This document shows, piece by piece, positions 1 to 8,025 of a stretch of 64,000 nt of DNA. The notes beneath the pieces were generated by a model. The model was given only the letters and a program-made list of their open reading frames with translations. It was not told the DNA's origin and did not search any database. Origin of the DNA: Paenibacillus ihumii (lineage in GTDB: Bacteria; Bacillota; Bacilli; Paenibacillales; Paenibacillaceae); NCBI RefSeq assembly GCF_001403875.1, contig NZ_LN884299.1, positions 930,117 to 994,116 of the forward strand, written 5' to 3'. The translations under genes were made by a program, and so were the position numbers. Every line of letters starts with the position of its first letter. The first letter of the stretch is position 1.

Positions 1-89
1 CAGCGAAGCGCTAAAATTTGCTTCGGTCAGATAAACATTAGTAAATTGCTAAATTTTTAAAACACTGGAGATAAGGAGGGGCGGCCGTT

Positions 90-638
90 ATGAAAAAATC
101 AGTATATCAGCATTTTAAGCCCATCATTCTGGATTATTTCGACAAGGCCCATATCGTGCTGACCGAACAGGAGAAGGACAATCTGGAGATCGCCGACTTC
201 GGGCTGGATCAATTCGCGCAGGTGGGGCTTTCCATCGTTACCCTGATCAATACTGACCGCTGCTGTGCAAAGGAAATGGTGCTTTTGCCGAGACAGACCT
301 GTCCCGAGCACAGGCACCCGGCGATTCCCGAGCTGAATTATCCGGGCAAGGAAGAGACCTTCCGCTGCCGCTACGGCACGGTGTACCTGTACGTGGAAGG
401 CGAGCCCAGCTCGAATATTCGCGGTGTTCTGCCGGAGAGCGGCAAAGAGCATTACTCCGTATTCCATGAAATCGTGCTGAAAGAGGGCGAGCAGTATACG
501 ATTTATCCGAATACGAAGCACTGGTTCCAGGCAGGCCCGGCAGGTGCGGTCGTATCTGAATTCAGCACCAGGAGCCTGGACGAATATGACATTTTTGCCG
601 ATCCCCGCATTGACCGGATTCCTCGCATCGAGGACTGA
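90..638 (+). CDS. D-lyxose ketol-isomerase-like cupin enzyme
   Basis: Predicted 182-aa cytoplasmic cupin of the D-lyxose isomerase family, which interconverts D-lyxose and D-xylulose (and often D-mannose and D-fructose). The metal-site residues expected of the family are visible: CPEHRHP with H74 and H76, the EETF glutamate near residue 89, and NTKHW with H144. Length is close to the roughly 170-aa known members. The start is supported by AAGGAGGGG about 10 bases upstream. A polyol dehydrogenase follows 37 bases downstream, so the two probably form an operon that feeds pentoses or pentitols into D-xylulose. Family assignment is good; the preferred sugar is inferred. Confidence 0.82.
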   Translation: MKKSVYQHFKPIILDYFDKAHIVLTEQEKDNLEIADFGLDQFAQVGLSIVTLINTDRCCAKEMVLLPRQTCPEHRHPAIPELNYPGKEETFRCRYGTVYLYVEGEPSSNIRGVLPESGKEHYSVFHEIVLKEGEQYTIYPNTKHWFQAGPAGAVVSEFSTRSLDEYDIFADPRIDRIPRIED

Positions 639-675
639 TGAATCGAAATAATCACGCAAGATGGAGGCGTTTCTG

Positions 676-1716
676 TTGAACAATCGCGCAGCATTTATGA
701 CTGGCCTGAAGCAAATGGAAATCCGCGAAATTCCAGTTCCCGAGCCAAAAGAGAAGGAGGTGCTCGTCAAGCTTGAATACGTTGGCATCTGCGGATCGGA
801 CGTGCATTATTACGAGCATGGCAAAATCGGCGACTTTATTGTCAACGGCGATTTTATCCTCGGGCACGAGTGCGCGGGTACGGTTGTCGCTATCGGGAAG
901 GGCGTCAGGCAGCTGCAGGTAGGAGACCGCGTAGCTCTGGAGCCGGGCGTGACCTGCGGACAATGCGAATTTTGCAAAAGCGGACGCTACAATCTGTGCC
1001 CCGATGTGGAATTTCTCGCTACGCCGCCCTACCATGGCTGCTTTGAAAACTACATTGCATTTCCGGAGAACATGGCGTTCAAGCTTCCTAGTTCTATTAC
1101 GACTAGAGAGGGCGCGCTCGTCGAACCGCTTTCGGTCGGCATGCACGCTGCCAAGCAGGGCGGCGTCACGCTCGGCAGCTCCGTGGTCATTCTTGGCGCA
1201 GGCTGTATCGGCCTGACGACATTGCTGGCCTCCAAAGCGTTTGGCGCTATCGACATTACCGTTGTAGACGTCATTCCAAAGCGGCTGGATAAAGCGCTGG
1301 AGCTCGGCGCAACGAGAGTCATCAATGCGGCCGAGATGGACGCAGTCAAGCTGATTTACGAGCTGACGGACGGCGAAGGCGTGGATATTGTCATGGAGAC
1401 TGCAGGCGCGGTAAAAACGGTACAGCAGACAGCGTACATGGTCAAGCGGGGCGGGACAGTCGTGCTGGTTGGCATGGCTCCGCAGGATATCATTGAATAC
1501 AACTTCGCCAAGCTGCTGGGCAAGGAGGCGGAGATCAAAACGGTGTTCCGCTACCGGAACATCTACCCGCAGGCGATCAAGGCGATGGACGAAGGGCTTA
1601 TCGACGTGTCCGGCATTGTGACCCACGAGTACAGCTTCGATGAAATTGCCGAGGCGTTTGACGTCAATATCAACCGGAAAAACGACGTCGTAAAGATTAT
1701 CATCAAAATCGATTAA
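676..1716 (+). CDS. Zinc-dependent polyol (xylitol/sorbitol-type) dehydrogenase
   Basis: Medium-chain zinc alcohol dehydrogenase of the sorbitol/xylitol dehydrogenase group, oxidising a polyol to a ketose with NAD+. Counting from the TTG start, the catalytic zinc site is C39 (VGICGSD), H64 and E65 (GHE). The structural zinc cysteines are C94, C97, C100 and C108. The Rossmann motif is GAGCIG, followed by VVD, whose aspartate favours NAD+. An in-frame ATG lies at 661 but has no ribosome binding site; GGAGG at 663-667 is placed correctly for TTG at 676, so that start is chosen (346 aa). It follows the lyxose isomerase-like gene. Substrate could be xylitol, sorbitol or arabitol; this cannot be read from sequence alone. 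Confidence 0.85.
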   Translation: MNNRAAFMTGLKQMEIREIPVPEPKEKEVLVKLEYVGICGSDVHYYEHGKIGDFIVNGDFILGHECAGTVVAIGKGVRQLQVGDRVALEPGVTCGQCEFCKSGRYNLCPDVEFLATPPYHGCFENYIAFPENMAFKLPSSITTREGALVEPLSVGMHAAKQGGVTLGSSVVILGAGCIGLTTLLASKAFGAIDITVVDVIPKRLDKALELGATRVINAAEMDAVKLIYELTDGEGVDIVMETAGAVKTVQQTAYMVKRGGTVVLVGMAPQDIIEYNFAKLLGKEAEIKTVFRYRNIYPQAIKAMDEGLIDVSGIVTHEYSFDEIAEAFDVNINRKNDVVKIIIKID

Positions 1717-1820
1717 TTTAGTAAGGTAGATGTAAGGGACTGTTCCAAAAGTAGTTATTCAATGAGAGTTATCTTTAGCAGGAACAGATGAATCGAGCAA
1801 CAGGATTTCAATTATATGAA

Positions 1821-1870
1821 AAAAAGCGCAAGTTCTCGGGCTAGATCAGCCCCGGAATTTGCGCTTTTTG
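1821..1870 (+). terminator. Rho-independent terminator-like hairpin
   Basis: AAAAAGCGCAA (1821-1831) pairs with TTGCGCTTTTT (1859-1869), with partial pairing in between, giving a hairpin that ends in a T run. It is the first terminator-like structure after the polyol dehydrogenase, about 105 bases past its stop. It lies inside the IS-like patch described next, so it may belong to that element instead. Confidence 0.6.
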
Positions 1871-1924
1871 CTTCATGGTGGTATGGACCATTTGGGCATA
1901 TTATCGATGGATAAGTGAAGGCCC

Positions 1925-2015
1925 CCCGACCTTTACGCCCGACCTTTACGCCCGAACTCTACACCCGACCTGTACACCCGACCTGTACACCCGACCTGTA
2001 CACCCGACCTGTAGA
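1925..2015. repeat. 13-bp tandem repeat, seven units
   Basis: Seven consecutive 13-base units run from 1925 to 2015. Consensus is CCCGACCTGTACA; the first two units are CCCGACCTTTACG, the third is CCCGAACTCTACA and the last ends in GA. The unit length is not a multiple of three and no reading frame spans the array, so it is a non-coding minisatellite, probably variable in copy number between strains. Confidence 0.9.
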
Positions 2016-2532
2016 TGTACTTTTGGGCAGGCCGAGTAGCAGGGAGCGCCGAAATCCTTGATTTGACACTTTTATACTGGTGAATACAATGCCGAATATA
2101 GTAGCGAAGCTTTACATCGTATCCGCTTACTGCTTACCCTGCAACCTTTTGATAGTTCAACCCTTGTCTAAATGGATTTATAGTAGTTAGTTTCTGCGGC
2201 TGAGAAGAAAATGTAAATTTAACTGGATTTCATGTCGTTAGAATTAGAAAATTGCCAATCATGGAATGGATTCTTGATTATAGCAGCATGAAATCCATCT
2301 AATCCCCATAGGCATTCGTTTAGAGCATCATTAGATTCATGAAATCCATTTATGGTATGACCTGTACGATAGGTTAGTATACTCAACAGTTTATATAAGA
2401 GGATTTAAAGAATAGGTGCAGGTATGGGGGGGGGGAATTGTTCCGGAGAAACGGAGAGCTTCATGAAAGAAAGGGGTGCCTCAGCCATTTATAGCCACTT
2501 TCGGGACAGCCCCTTACTCTCTTCCTGCCTCA

Positions 2533-2651
2533 GGAAAAGAATAACGAATCGCAGGGAGTTAACGTCCGCCTTTAGGAGCCATTTGTTACATTAAAATCTA
2601 ATCCAAAAACAAATGGCGGATAGCAGCGGCCCGTAGATCGTTATTCTTTCC
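2533..2651. repeat. Nested inverted-repeat element (MITE-like)
   Basis: Outer arms GGAAAAGAATAACGA (2533-2547) and its complement at 2638-2651 enclose inner arms GCCATTTGTT (2578-2587) and AACAAATGGC (2608-2617), extended by CCGCC and GGCGG. The whole 119 bases can fold into a long two-part hairpin. There is no coding potential. It sits directly before another repeat, so the spot seems to collect small palindromic elements. Confidence 0.6.
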
Positions 2652-2661
2652 CCCTAATTAG

Positions 2662-2911
2662 AGGTTGTCAAAAAGTCAATCTTTGATCACGAAGTAAAAC
2701 AGGGAGTGTACTCGACATCGAATCTTGAATTCAGCCGAGACAAGCTAAGGCTTACGAAGCATGTTTCCTACGGAAACATTTCAGGTGCTCACGTAGGTTT
2801 CTCCAAGCATATGCTTTCGGAGTCGTTTTCTTCGAAAACGTGCAGCTCCGCTCCTCAGCCTCTAGCTTCATCCAACCTTCTCGGTGCTGAAAGACTTACT
2901 TTTTGAACACT
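2662..2911. repeat. MITE-like 250-bp repeat with terminal inverted repeats
   Basis: The left end (2662-2684) and the reverse complement of the right end (2889-2911) share the core GTCAAAAAGT/TTCAAAAAGT and nearby bases over 23 positions. Internal palindromes include GTTTCCTACGGAAAC and GTTTTCTTCGAAAAC. A 66-codon frame at 2706-2906 lies wholly inside and looks accidental. The right end stops 4 bases before the end of the neighbouring AraC gene. Repeats of this kind are, from general knowledge, common in Paenibacillus genomes; copy number needs a genome search. Confidence 0.6.
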
Positions 2912-2915
2912 TATT

Positions 2916-3869
2916 TTATATAAACGGATTGTCGCGATAATGCTGCTCGGCATCAATCTCCCGGCGGTCGGGGTGGTTGAGCTTGCGATAGCCCTGCGGA
3001 GAAAGGCCGGTCCAGCGTTTAAACTGCTTGCTGAAATGAGAGGCGTCCCGGTAGCCGAGGCGCAGGGCGATTACCTCTACGGACAGGCTGTAATTCAGCA
3101 GCAGCAGCTTGGCTTGGCGGATAATCAGCCCCGACAGGTATTGGCGCGGCGATTTGCCGTAGACCTGCCGGAACACGCGGTTGCAGTGGGCGGGGCTGTA
3201 CCCCAGCTTCGCGGCAATGTCCTCAATGCCGGCTCTCCCTTCACCGCCAGCTGCTGAAGCGCAGACAAGCTCCTCAAGATGCTTTTCAATGGCATTGGCG
3301 AGCAGAATCGCGTTCTCGGGCGGGCTTGGCTCGTACGCCGGCGGGTTATCGGGCAGCTCTGATAATGCCCAGCCGCTAAGTGCGGTGAGCAGCCGGAGCG
3401 AGGCGCGAAGCGCATTTAGGCGCTGGCGATTCGTATCCGATTCACCGGAAATTGTAGAACGGATGAAATCTTCCAGCGCCTGCCGAACCTCCGCTATTTC
3501 CGCGGTATCTCCCGTAAGAATGACCGAATCAGCCATCATGAGGGAGCGTCTTAGGGATGAATCATCGATATCAAAATTAAGAGCGTAATACGTCATTCCC
3601 TCCGGCCCGCCGGAGCCTTGGCTGGAATGCTCCACGCCGGGCCGGATAAACAGGATGTCCCCGGCTTGCTGCAGGAAGGGGCGGCCGGCAACAGTCATAT
3701 GCTGCTCGCCCTCCAGCACGATGTTGATTTCAAACGCGCGGTGCTGATGCACAGGATAACGCCAGGCGGCGTTGACCTTGCGCCAGTGGGTGGCATAAAT
3801 GCGGAAGGCGGCCTGAATATCCGGAGACATGATGCTGTCCATGGTGTTAGGTGTGCCGGTATAATCCAT
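2916..3869 (-). CDS. AraC-family transcriptional regulator with cupin sensor domain
   Basis: 317-aa one-component regulator. The N-terminal half is an AraC-type cupin (PVHQHRAFEINIVLEGEQ, about residues 40-60, then GDILFIRPGVEHS). The C-terminal 100 residues hold two helix-turn-helix units, with SPAHCNRVFRQVYGKSPRQYL and ALRLGYRDASHFSKQFKRWTG as recognition signatures. It is transcribed divergently from the GH52 beta-xylosidase 194 bases away, so it is the obvious candidate regulator of that gene, with a sugar such as xylose or xylobiose as ligand (inference). The start could also be the internal ATG of MDSIMSPD, 9 residues in. A MITE-like repeat ends just beyond its stop codon. Confidence 0.85.
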   Translation of the reverse strand: MDYTGTPNTMDSIMSPDIQAAFRIYATHWRKVNAAWRYPVHQHRAFEINIVLEGEQHMTVAGRPFLQQAGDILFIRPGVEHSSQGSGGPEGMTYYALNFDIDDSSLRRSLMMADSVILTGDTAEIAEVRQALEDFIRSTISGESDTNRQRLNALRASLRLLTALSGWALSELPDNPPAYEPSPPENAILLANAIEKHLEELVCASAAGGEGRAGIEDIAAKLGYSPAHCNRVFRQVYGKSPRQYLSGLIIRQAKLLLLNYSLSVEVIALRLGYRDASHFSKQFKRWTGLSPQGYRKLNHPDRREIDAEQHYRDNPFI

Positions 3870-4063
3870 CGCGATCGGAACCTCATCTACTGTAAATTGG
3901 TAGCTTTATTATATCATACAGCACCAGGGCAATCTGGACGGCGGGCGTCCGTTTTGCCCATTTTGTCGTAAGGTTTGACCCTGTTCCTCCTCGAATGTAA
4001 GCCTTACCATAGATTTTAACCCTATGGATTTTAGGAGAATTGCATTAAAGGAGTGTCCGAGGC

Positions 4064-6202
4064 ATGACGCCGAAAAACCAGTTTTTTAACGCCCATCACT
4101 CCCCGATCGGGGCATTTGCCAGTTTTACCTTAGGTTTTCCCGAGGCAGGCGGGGGATTCGATTTGGAGCTGGGCCAGTCGCCTATGCAAAATGTGTACAT
4201 TGGCCTTGAACGGGAGGATGGCAGCGGATACGATTCACTGCCATTCCATGAAATGACGGGAGAGGATGACCGCAAGCGCTATGACGTAGAGAAGGAAGAC
4301 GATCCTGCTGTTAAAAAGAAGCGGAGAATCATCCATCATTTTCCCCGGGAAGAGATCAAACGGGATTTCCGGCTGGCGACCGACAGCTGGAGCGCAGGCG
4401 GCCTGACCTTCCGCATCATTTCGCAGGTGCGCTCCGTTCCCGATCCAAAGACTGCTTCGGAGCAGGAATTGAAGGATGTGCTTGTCCCCGCGGTTCTGAT
4501 CGAGATGGAAGTGGATAATACGGGATGCAGCCGGTCAAGACGAGCCTTCTTTGGCTTTCGCAAGAACGACCCTGCAGGCTCCATGCGCAGGCTGGATGAT
4601 GTGTCGGACCGGCTATCCGGAATCGGACAGGGCCGATTCATCGCGATTGCAGCCGAGCGCGGGACGGCGCAGTCCGGGCTATATTTTAATATAGAGGAAA
4701 TTCTCAGACCTGCGCATGAAGAGAACTGGGGTTTCGGGCTCGGTTCGTCCGGGGCGATGCTGATGGATGTTCCGGCCGGGACGAAACAAACCTATCGGTT
4801 TGCCGTTTGCTTCCACCGCGCGGGATATGTAACTACCGGAATCGATGCGAGCTATTACTATAACCGCTTCTTTCCGAATATTGAGTCGGTCGCTGAATAT
4901 GCCTTATTCAGGTTTGATGCTCTGAAGGAGGAGGCAGAACGGGCGAATGATTTGATCGATAAATCCCCTTTGAACGAGGATCAGGCTTTCATGCTGGCCC
5001 ATGCCATTCGCAGCTATTACGGCTCCACACAGCTGCTGGATTATAACGGCGAGCCCTTCTGGGTGGTCAATGAAGGCGAATACCGGATGATGAACACCTT
5101 CGATCTGACGGTGGATCAGCTGTATTATGAACTGCGGATGAACCCGTGGACAGTGCGCAATGAGCTGGACATGTTCGTGAAGCGCTATAGCTATGAGGAT
5201 ACAGTTACGTTCCCGGGGGATCGCACCGAGTATCCGGGAGGCATCAGCTTTACGCACGACATGGGAGTCAACAATTCCTTATCCCGCCCAGGCCATTCCT
5301 CCTATGAAATATACGGCCTCGACGGCTGCTTCTCGCATATGACCCATGAGCAGCTGGTAAACTGGATACTTTGCGCGGCAGCGTATTACGACAAGACGAA
5401 CGACTCCGACTGGATGACGCAAAATATCGGCATGATGGCACGATGTCTCGACAGCATGCTGAACCGGGATCATCCCGACCCGGCCCGGCGAAACGGTATC
5501 ATGGGTCTGGACAGCACCCGCACGAAGGGTGGCGCGGAAATTACCACATACGACAGCCTGGATGTCTCCCTTGGCCAAGCGCGCAACAATATTTATCTGG
5601 CGGGCAAATGCTGGGCGGCTTATGTGGCGATGGAGAAGCTGTTTGCCGAGTTTGGGATGGCTGAGCAGGCTCAGACCGCAGGGGAGCAGGCTGTCAAATG
5701 CGCAGCAACGCTCGTGTCCAGCGTTACCGAGCAAGGCTATATTCCGGCCGTCATCGGGGAAGGCAATGATTCTAAAATCATACCAGCCATTGAAGGGCTG
5801 ATATTCCCGTATGTGACGGGCTGCCGTGATGCATTGGAGCGCAGCGGCCGCTTCGGGGCATATATCGATGTGCTGGATCGGCACCTGCGCAGCGTGCTGC
5901 AGGATGGCATCTGCCTGTTCGAAGACGGGGGCTGGAAGCTGTCCTCGACGAGCAACAACAGCTGGCTCAGCAAAATCTACCTCTGCCAGTTCATCGCCCG
6001 GCAAATTCTTGGGCTAACCTGGGATGAACAGGGCCGCCATGCCGACAGGGCCCATGTAGAATGGCTGACGCATCCCGAGCTCTCGGTCTGGAGCTGGAGC
6101 GATCAGATCATCTCGGGGCAAATCACGGGCAGCAAATATTATCCGCGGGGCGTAACGGCCATATTGTGGCTGGAAGAGGATACGGCGGAGAAGCAGGCGT
6201 AA
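4064..6202 (+). CDS. GH52 beta-xylosidase
   Basis: 712-aa glycoside hydrolase family 52 enzyme, close to the usual 705 aa, which removes xylose from the non-reducing end of xylo-oligosaccharides with retention. Family-specific blocks include FFNAHHSPIGAF at the N terminus, WVVNEGEYRMMNTFDLT with E337 as the expected nucleophile, and EITTYDSLDVSLGQARNN with D497 as the expected acid/base. There is no signal peptide, so it acts in the cytoplasm on imported xylo-oligosaccharides. The ribosome binding site is AAAGGAGTG before ATG 4064. It is divergent from an AraC regulator and followed by a strong terminator, so it forms a single-gene unit upstream of the sensor kinase and transporter operon. 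Confidence 0.95.
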   Translation: MTPKNQFFNAHHSPIGAFASFTLGFPEAGGGFDLELGQSPMQNVYIGLEREDGSGYDSLPFHEMTGEDDRKRYDVEKEDDPAVKKKRRIIHHFPREEIKRDFRLATDSWSAGGLTFRIISQVRSVPDPKTASEQELKDVLVPAVLIEMEVDNTGCSRSRRAFFGFRKNDPAGSMRRLDDVSDRLSGIGQGRFIAIAAERGTAQSGLYFNIEEILRPAHEENWGFGLGSSGAMLMDVPAGTKQTYRFAVCFHRAGYVTTGIDASYYYNRFFPNIESVAEYALFRFDALKEEAERANDLIDKSPLNEDQAFMLAHAIRSYYGSTQLLDYNGEPFWVVNEGEYRMMNTFDLTVDQLYYELRMNPWTVRNELDMFVKRYSYEDTVTFPGDRTEYPGGISFTHDMGVNNSLSRPGHSSYEIYGLDGCFSHMTHEQLVNWILCAAAYYDKTNDSDWMTQNIGMMARCLDSMLNRDHPDPARRNGIMGLDSTRTKGGAEITTYDSLDVSLGQARNNIYLAGKCWAAYVAMEKLFAEFGMAEQAQTAGEQAVKCAATLVSSVTEQGYIPAVIGEGNDSKIIPAIEGLIFPYVTGCRDALERSGRFGAYIDVLDRHLRSVLQDGICLFEDGGWKLSSTSNNSWLSKIYLCQFIARQILGLTWDEQGRHADRAHVEWLTHPELSVWSWSDQIISGQITGSKYYPRGVTAILWLEEDTAEKQA

Positions 6203-6225
6203 CGGTTGCCGTTACAAGTTCATCG

Positions 6226-6272
6226 GCCTTCGGTAGGGAACACTGCCCTACAGCGAAGGCTCTTTTCTATTT
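6226..6272 (+). terminator. Rho-independent terminator after the GH52 gene
   Basis: GCCTTCG-GTAGGG pairs with CCCTAC-AG-CGAAGGC (6226-6260) around a short loop and is followed by TCTTTTCTATTTT. It separates the beta-xylosidase from the kinase gene that begins at 6291. Confidence 0.88.
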
Positions 6273-6290
6273 TAGTGGGGGAGGGAGAAT

Positions 6291-8024
6291 ATGAATCTGA
6301 ATCATCCATGGAAAAAAAACGTGCTCAAAAGGCTGATCCTCTCGTTTATTTGCATTCTTCTTCCGCTTTATCTCCTTAGCATGATCATTTATAACTGGGG
6401 AGTCCGCACGCTGAAGGATGAAATCTCCAAATCGATGATCTCACAGGTATCTCAGTACTACAGCGGCCTGGAGGAGGAATTCAAACGAATTCAAACGCTG
6501 CAGTATGATGTCTTGAGCGATGATAATTTGAACGCGCTGGGCGCGATCCCGGAATCGATGAATGATATCGAAAAAATGCAGAGCATTCTGCGCTTGCAGC
6601 AGCGGCTTAACGCCATACGGAACAGCAGCGCTTATATCGTCGATGTGTATGCCCATATTCCGGCGATCCAAAAAAACGTATCCGCTCTAACGATCTCCTC
6701 TTTTAATCCGGAGGAATATGACGATTTCAAGAATATTCCGCTATCGCTGGATTCGAAGCTGATCAATATGAACGGCAAAACCTATTTGAGCGCCTCATAT
6801 CCTTTTGTGACGCCGGAGAGCAAGAAGTGGCCGCTCTTTATCGTGGTCATCGAAATTTCCAAAGACAAGCTCAAGGAAAATATGAAGAAGATGGTCAACT
6901 CTCCGGGGGAGGGGCTGGTATTTAAAAGCTCGCAGTTTGAGATCACGACCAGTCATGACGCTCATTTCGATCTTGCGGCTGCTTCGCAAATGTTAAGCGA
7001 TGTCGACCCCAATACGGCGCAGACCGTGACGATTACGAACAAGCAGTATTTGGCCGTGTACAGCTACTCGCATTTCTTTGGGGCGGTGCTCAGCAAATAC
7101 GTTCCGGTCCATGCCGTATTCCAGCCGCTCGAGAAGTACCGAAGCTGGTTCGTGCTGCTGCTGCTCGTATCTTTTGCCATCATCGTCGTGTATTCCCTTT
7201 ATGTCTATAAGTATATTCACAAGCCGCTGTACAAGCTGGTCAAGGCTTTCCGCAAAGTCGAGCACGGCGATTTCAACGAGCAGATCGACCATGATTTCAA
7301 TGATGAGTTCCAGTATATTTATACGCGTTTTAACGCCATGCTGGAAAATCTGAAGTCCTTAATCGACCAGGTGTACAAACAGCAGCTATTGACACACAAG
7401 GCCGAACTCAAGCAGCTGCAGTCCCAGATCAACCCGCATTTTCTGTACAACAGCTTCTTCATTCTTAATACGATGACGCGCTTGGGCGATTATGACAATC
7501 TCGAGCGGTTCACGAATCAGCTTGGGGAGTATTTCCAATTCATTACGCGGGGCGATTCCGACGAGGTGCTGCTGGGGAGGGAAATCAATCATGCCAAGGT
7601 GTACTCCGAAATCCAGGCGATGCGATTCGCGAAGCGCAACCGGATCGAGTTCGGCGAATTGCCGGAGCATGTGGGCCATATTATGGTGCCACGACTGATT
7701 GTGCAGCCGATTATTGAGAACGCCTTCAAATACGGGCTGGAGAAAAAAAGCGCCAACGGCATTTTAAGTGTCCATTTTGCCCGAACGGAAAACGAGCTGC
7801 TGCTGATCGTGGAGGATAACGGTGAGGAGCTGAAGGATGAGCAGATCCGTGCTCTGAACGAGAGCCTGTCGCGTCCGGATGAGGCGGAGACGACGGGGCT
7901 GCTCAATATACATCAGAGAATCCGCCTGAAGTTTGGACAGAACAGCGGATTGCATGTGGAGCGAAGCGAGTTGGGCGGATTAAAAGCGACGATTCGGATC
8001 GTCATTTCGGATGGAGGGATGTAA
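6291..8024 (+). CDS. YesM-type sensor histidine kinase
   Basis: 577-aa membrane histidine kinase of the His_kinase/HATPase (YesM, LytS-like) class. Transmembrane segments lie near residues 12-33 (LILSFICILLPLYLLSMII) and 283-305 (WFVLLLLVSFAIIVVYSLYVY), with a roughly 250-residue extracellular sensor region between. A HAMP linker follows, then QINPHFLYN with phosphoacceptor H383, the N-box IIENAFKYG and a C-terminal G-box (TTGLLNIHQRI). The ribosome binding site is GGGGGAGGGAG. The response regulator gene follows with one base between the stop and its ATG, so the two are co-translated. With the binding protein and permeases downstream, it probably senses extracellular xylo-oligosaccharides, perhaps through the binding protein. 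Confidence 0.93.
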   Translation: MNLNHPWKKNVLKRLILSFICILLPLYLLSMIIYNWGVRTLKDEISKSMISQVSQYYSGLEEEFKRIQTLQYDVLSDDNLNALGAIPESMNDIEKMQSILRLQQRLNAIRNSSAYIVDVYAHIPAIQKNVSALTISSFNPEEYDDFKNIPLSLDSKLINMNGKTYLSASYPFVTPESKKWPLFIVVIEISKDKLKENMKKMVNSPGEGLVFKSSQFEITTSHDAHFDLAAASQMLSDVDPNTAQTVTITNKQYLAVYSYSHFFGAVLSKYVPVHAVFQPLEKYRSWFVLLLLVSFAIIVVYSLYVYKYIHKPLYKLVKAFRKVEHGDFNEQIDHDFNDEFQYIYTRFNAMLENLKSLIDQVYKQQLLTHKAELKQLQSQINPHFLYNSFFILNTMTRLGDYDNLERFTNQLGEYFQFITRGDSDEVLLGREINHAKVYSEIQAMRFAKRNRIEFGELPEHVGHIMVPRLIVQPIIENAFKYGLEKKSANGILSVHFARTENELLLIVEDNGEELKDEQIRALNESLSRPDEAETTGLLNIHQRIRLKFGQNSGLHVERSELGGLKATIRIVISDGGM

Positions 8025-8025
8025 G

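Larger units (their letters stand above)
1736..2513. mobile_element. Decayed IS-like segment bounded by imperfect inverted repeats
   Basis: GGGACTGTTCCAAAAGTAG at 1736-1754 and the reverse complement of 2495-2513 (GGGGCTGTCCCGAAAGTGG) match at 15 of 19 positions, and all four differences are transitions. The ends resemble the GGGGCTGTCCC-type termini seen on several Firmicute insertion sequences. No transposase reading frame survives inside; the segment holds a 13-bp minisatellite and a run of ten G at 2426-2435. No target duplication was recognised. It could be an old IS remnant, a MITE or a chance pairing. Confidence 0.4.

Noticed and set aside
1925-2015. Possible CRISPR-like array
   Set aside because: Units are 13 bases, directly adjacent with no spacers; it is a minisatellite.
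2706-2906. 66-codon reading frame
   Set aside because: It lies entirely inside the MITE-like repeat, has no ribosome binding site and no recognisable protein features.
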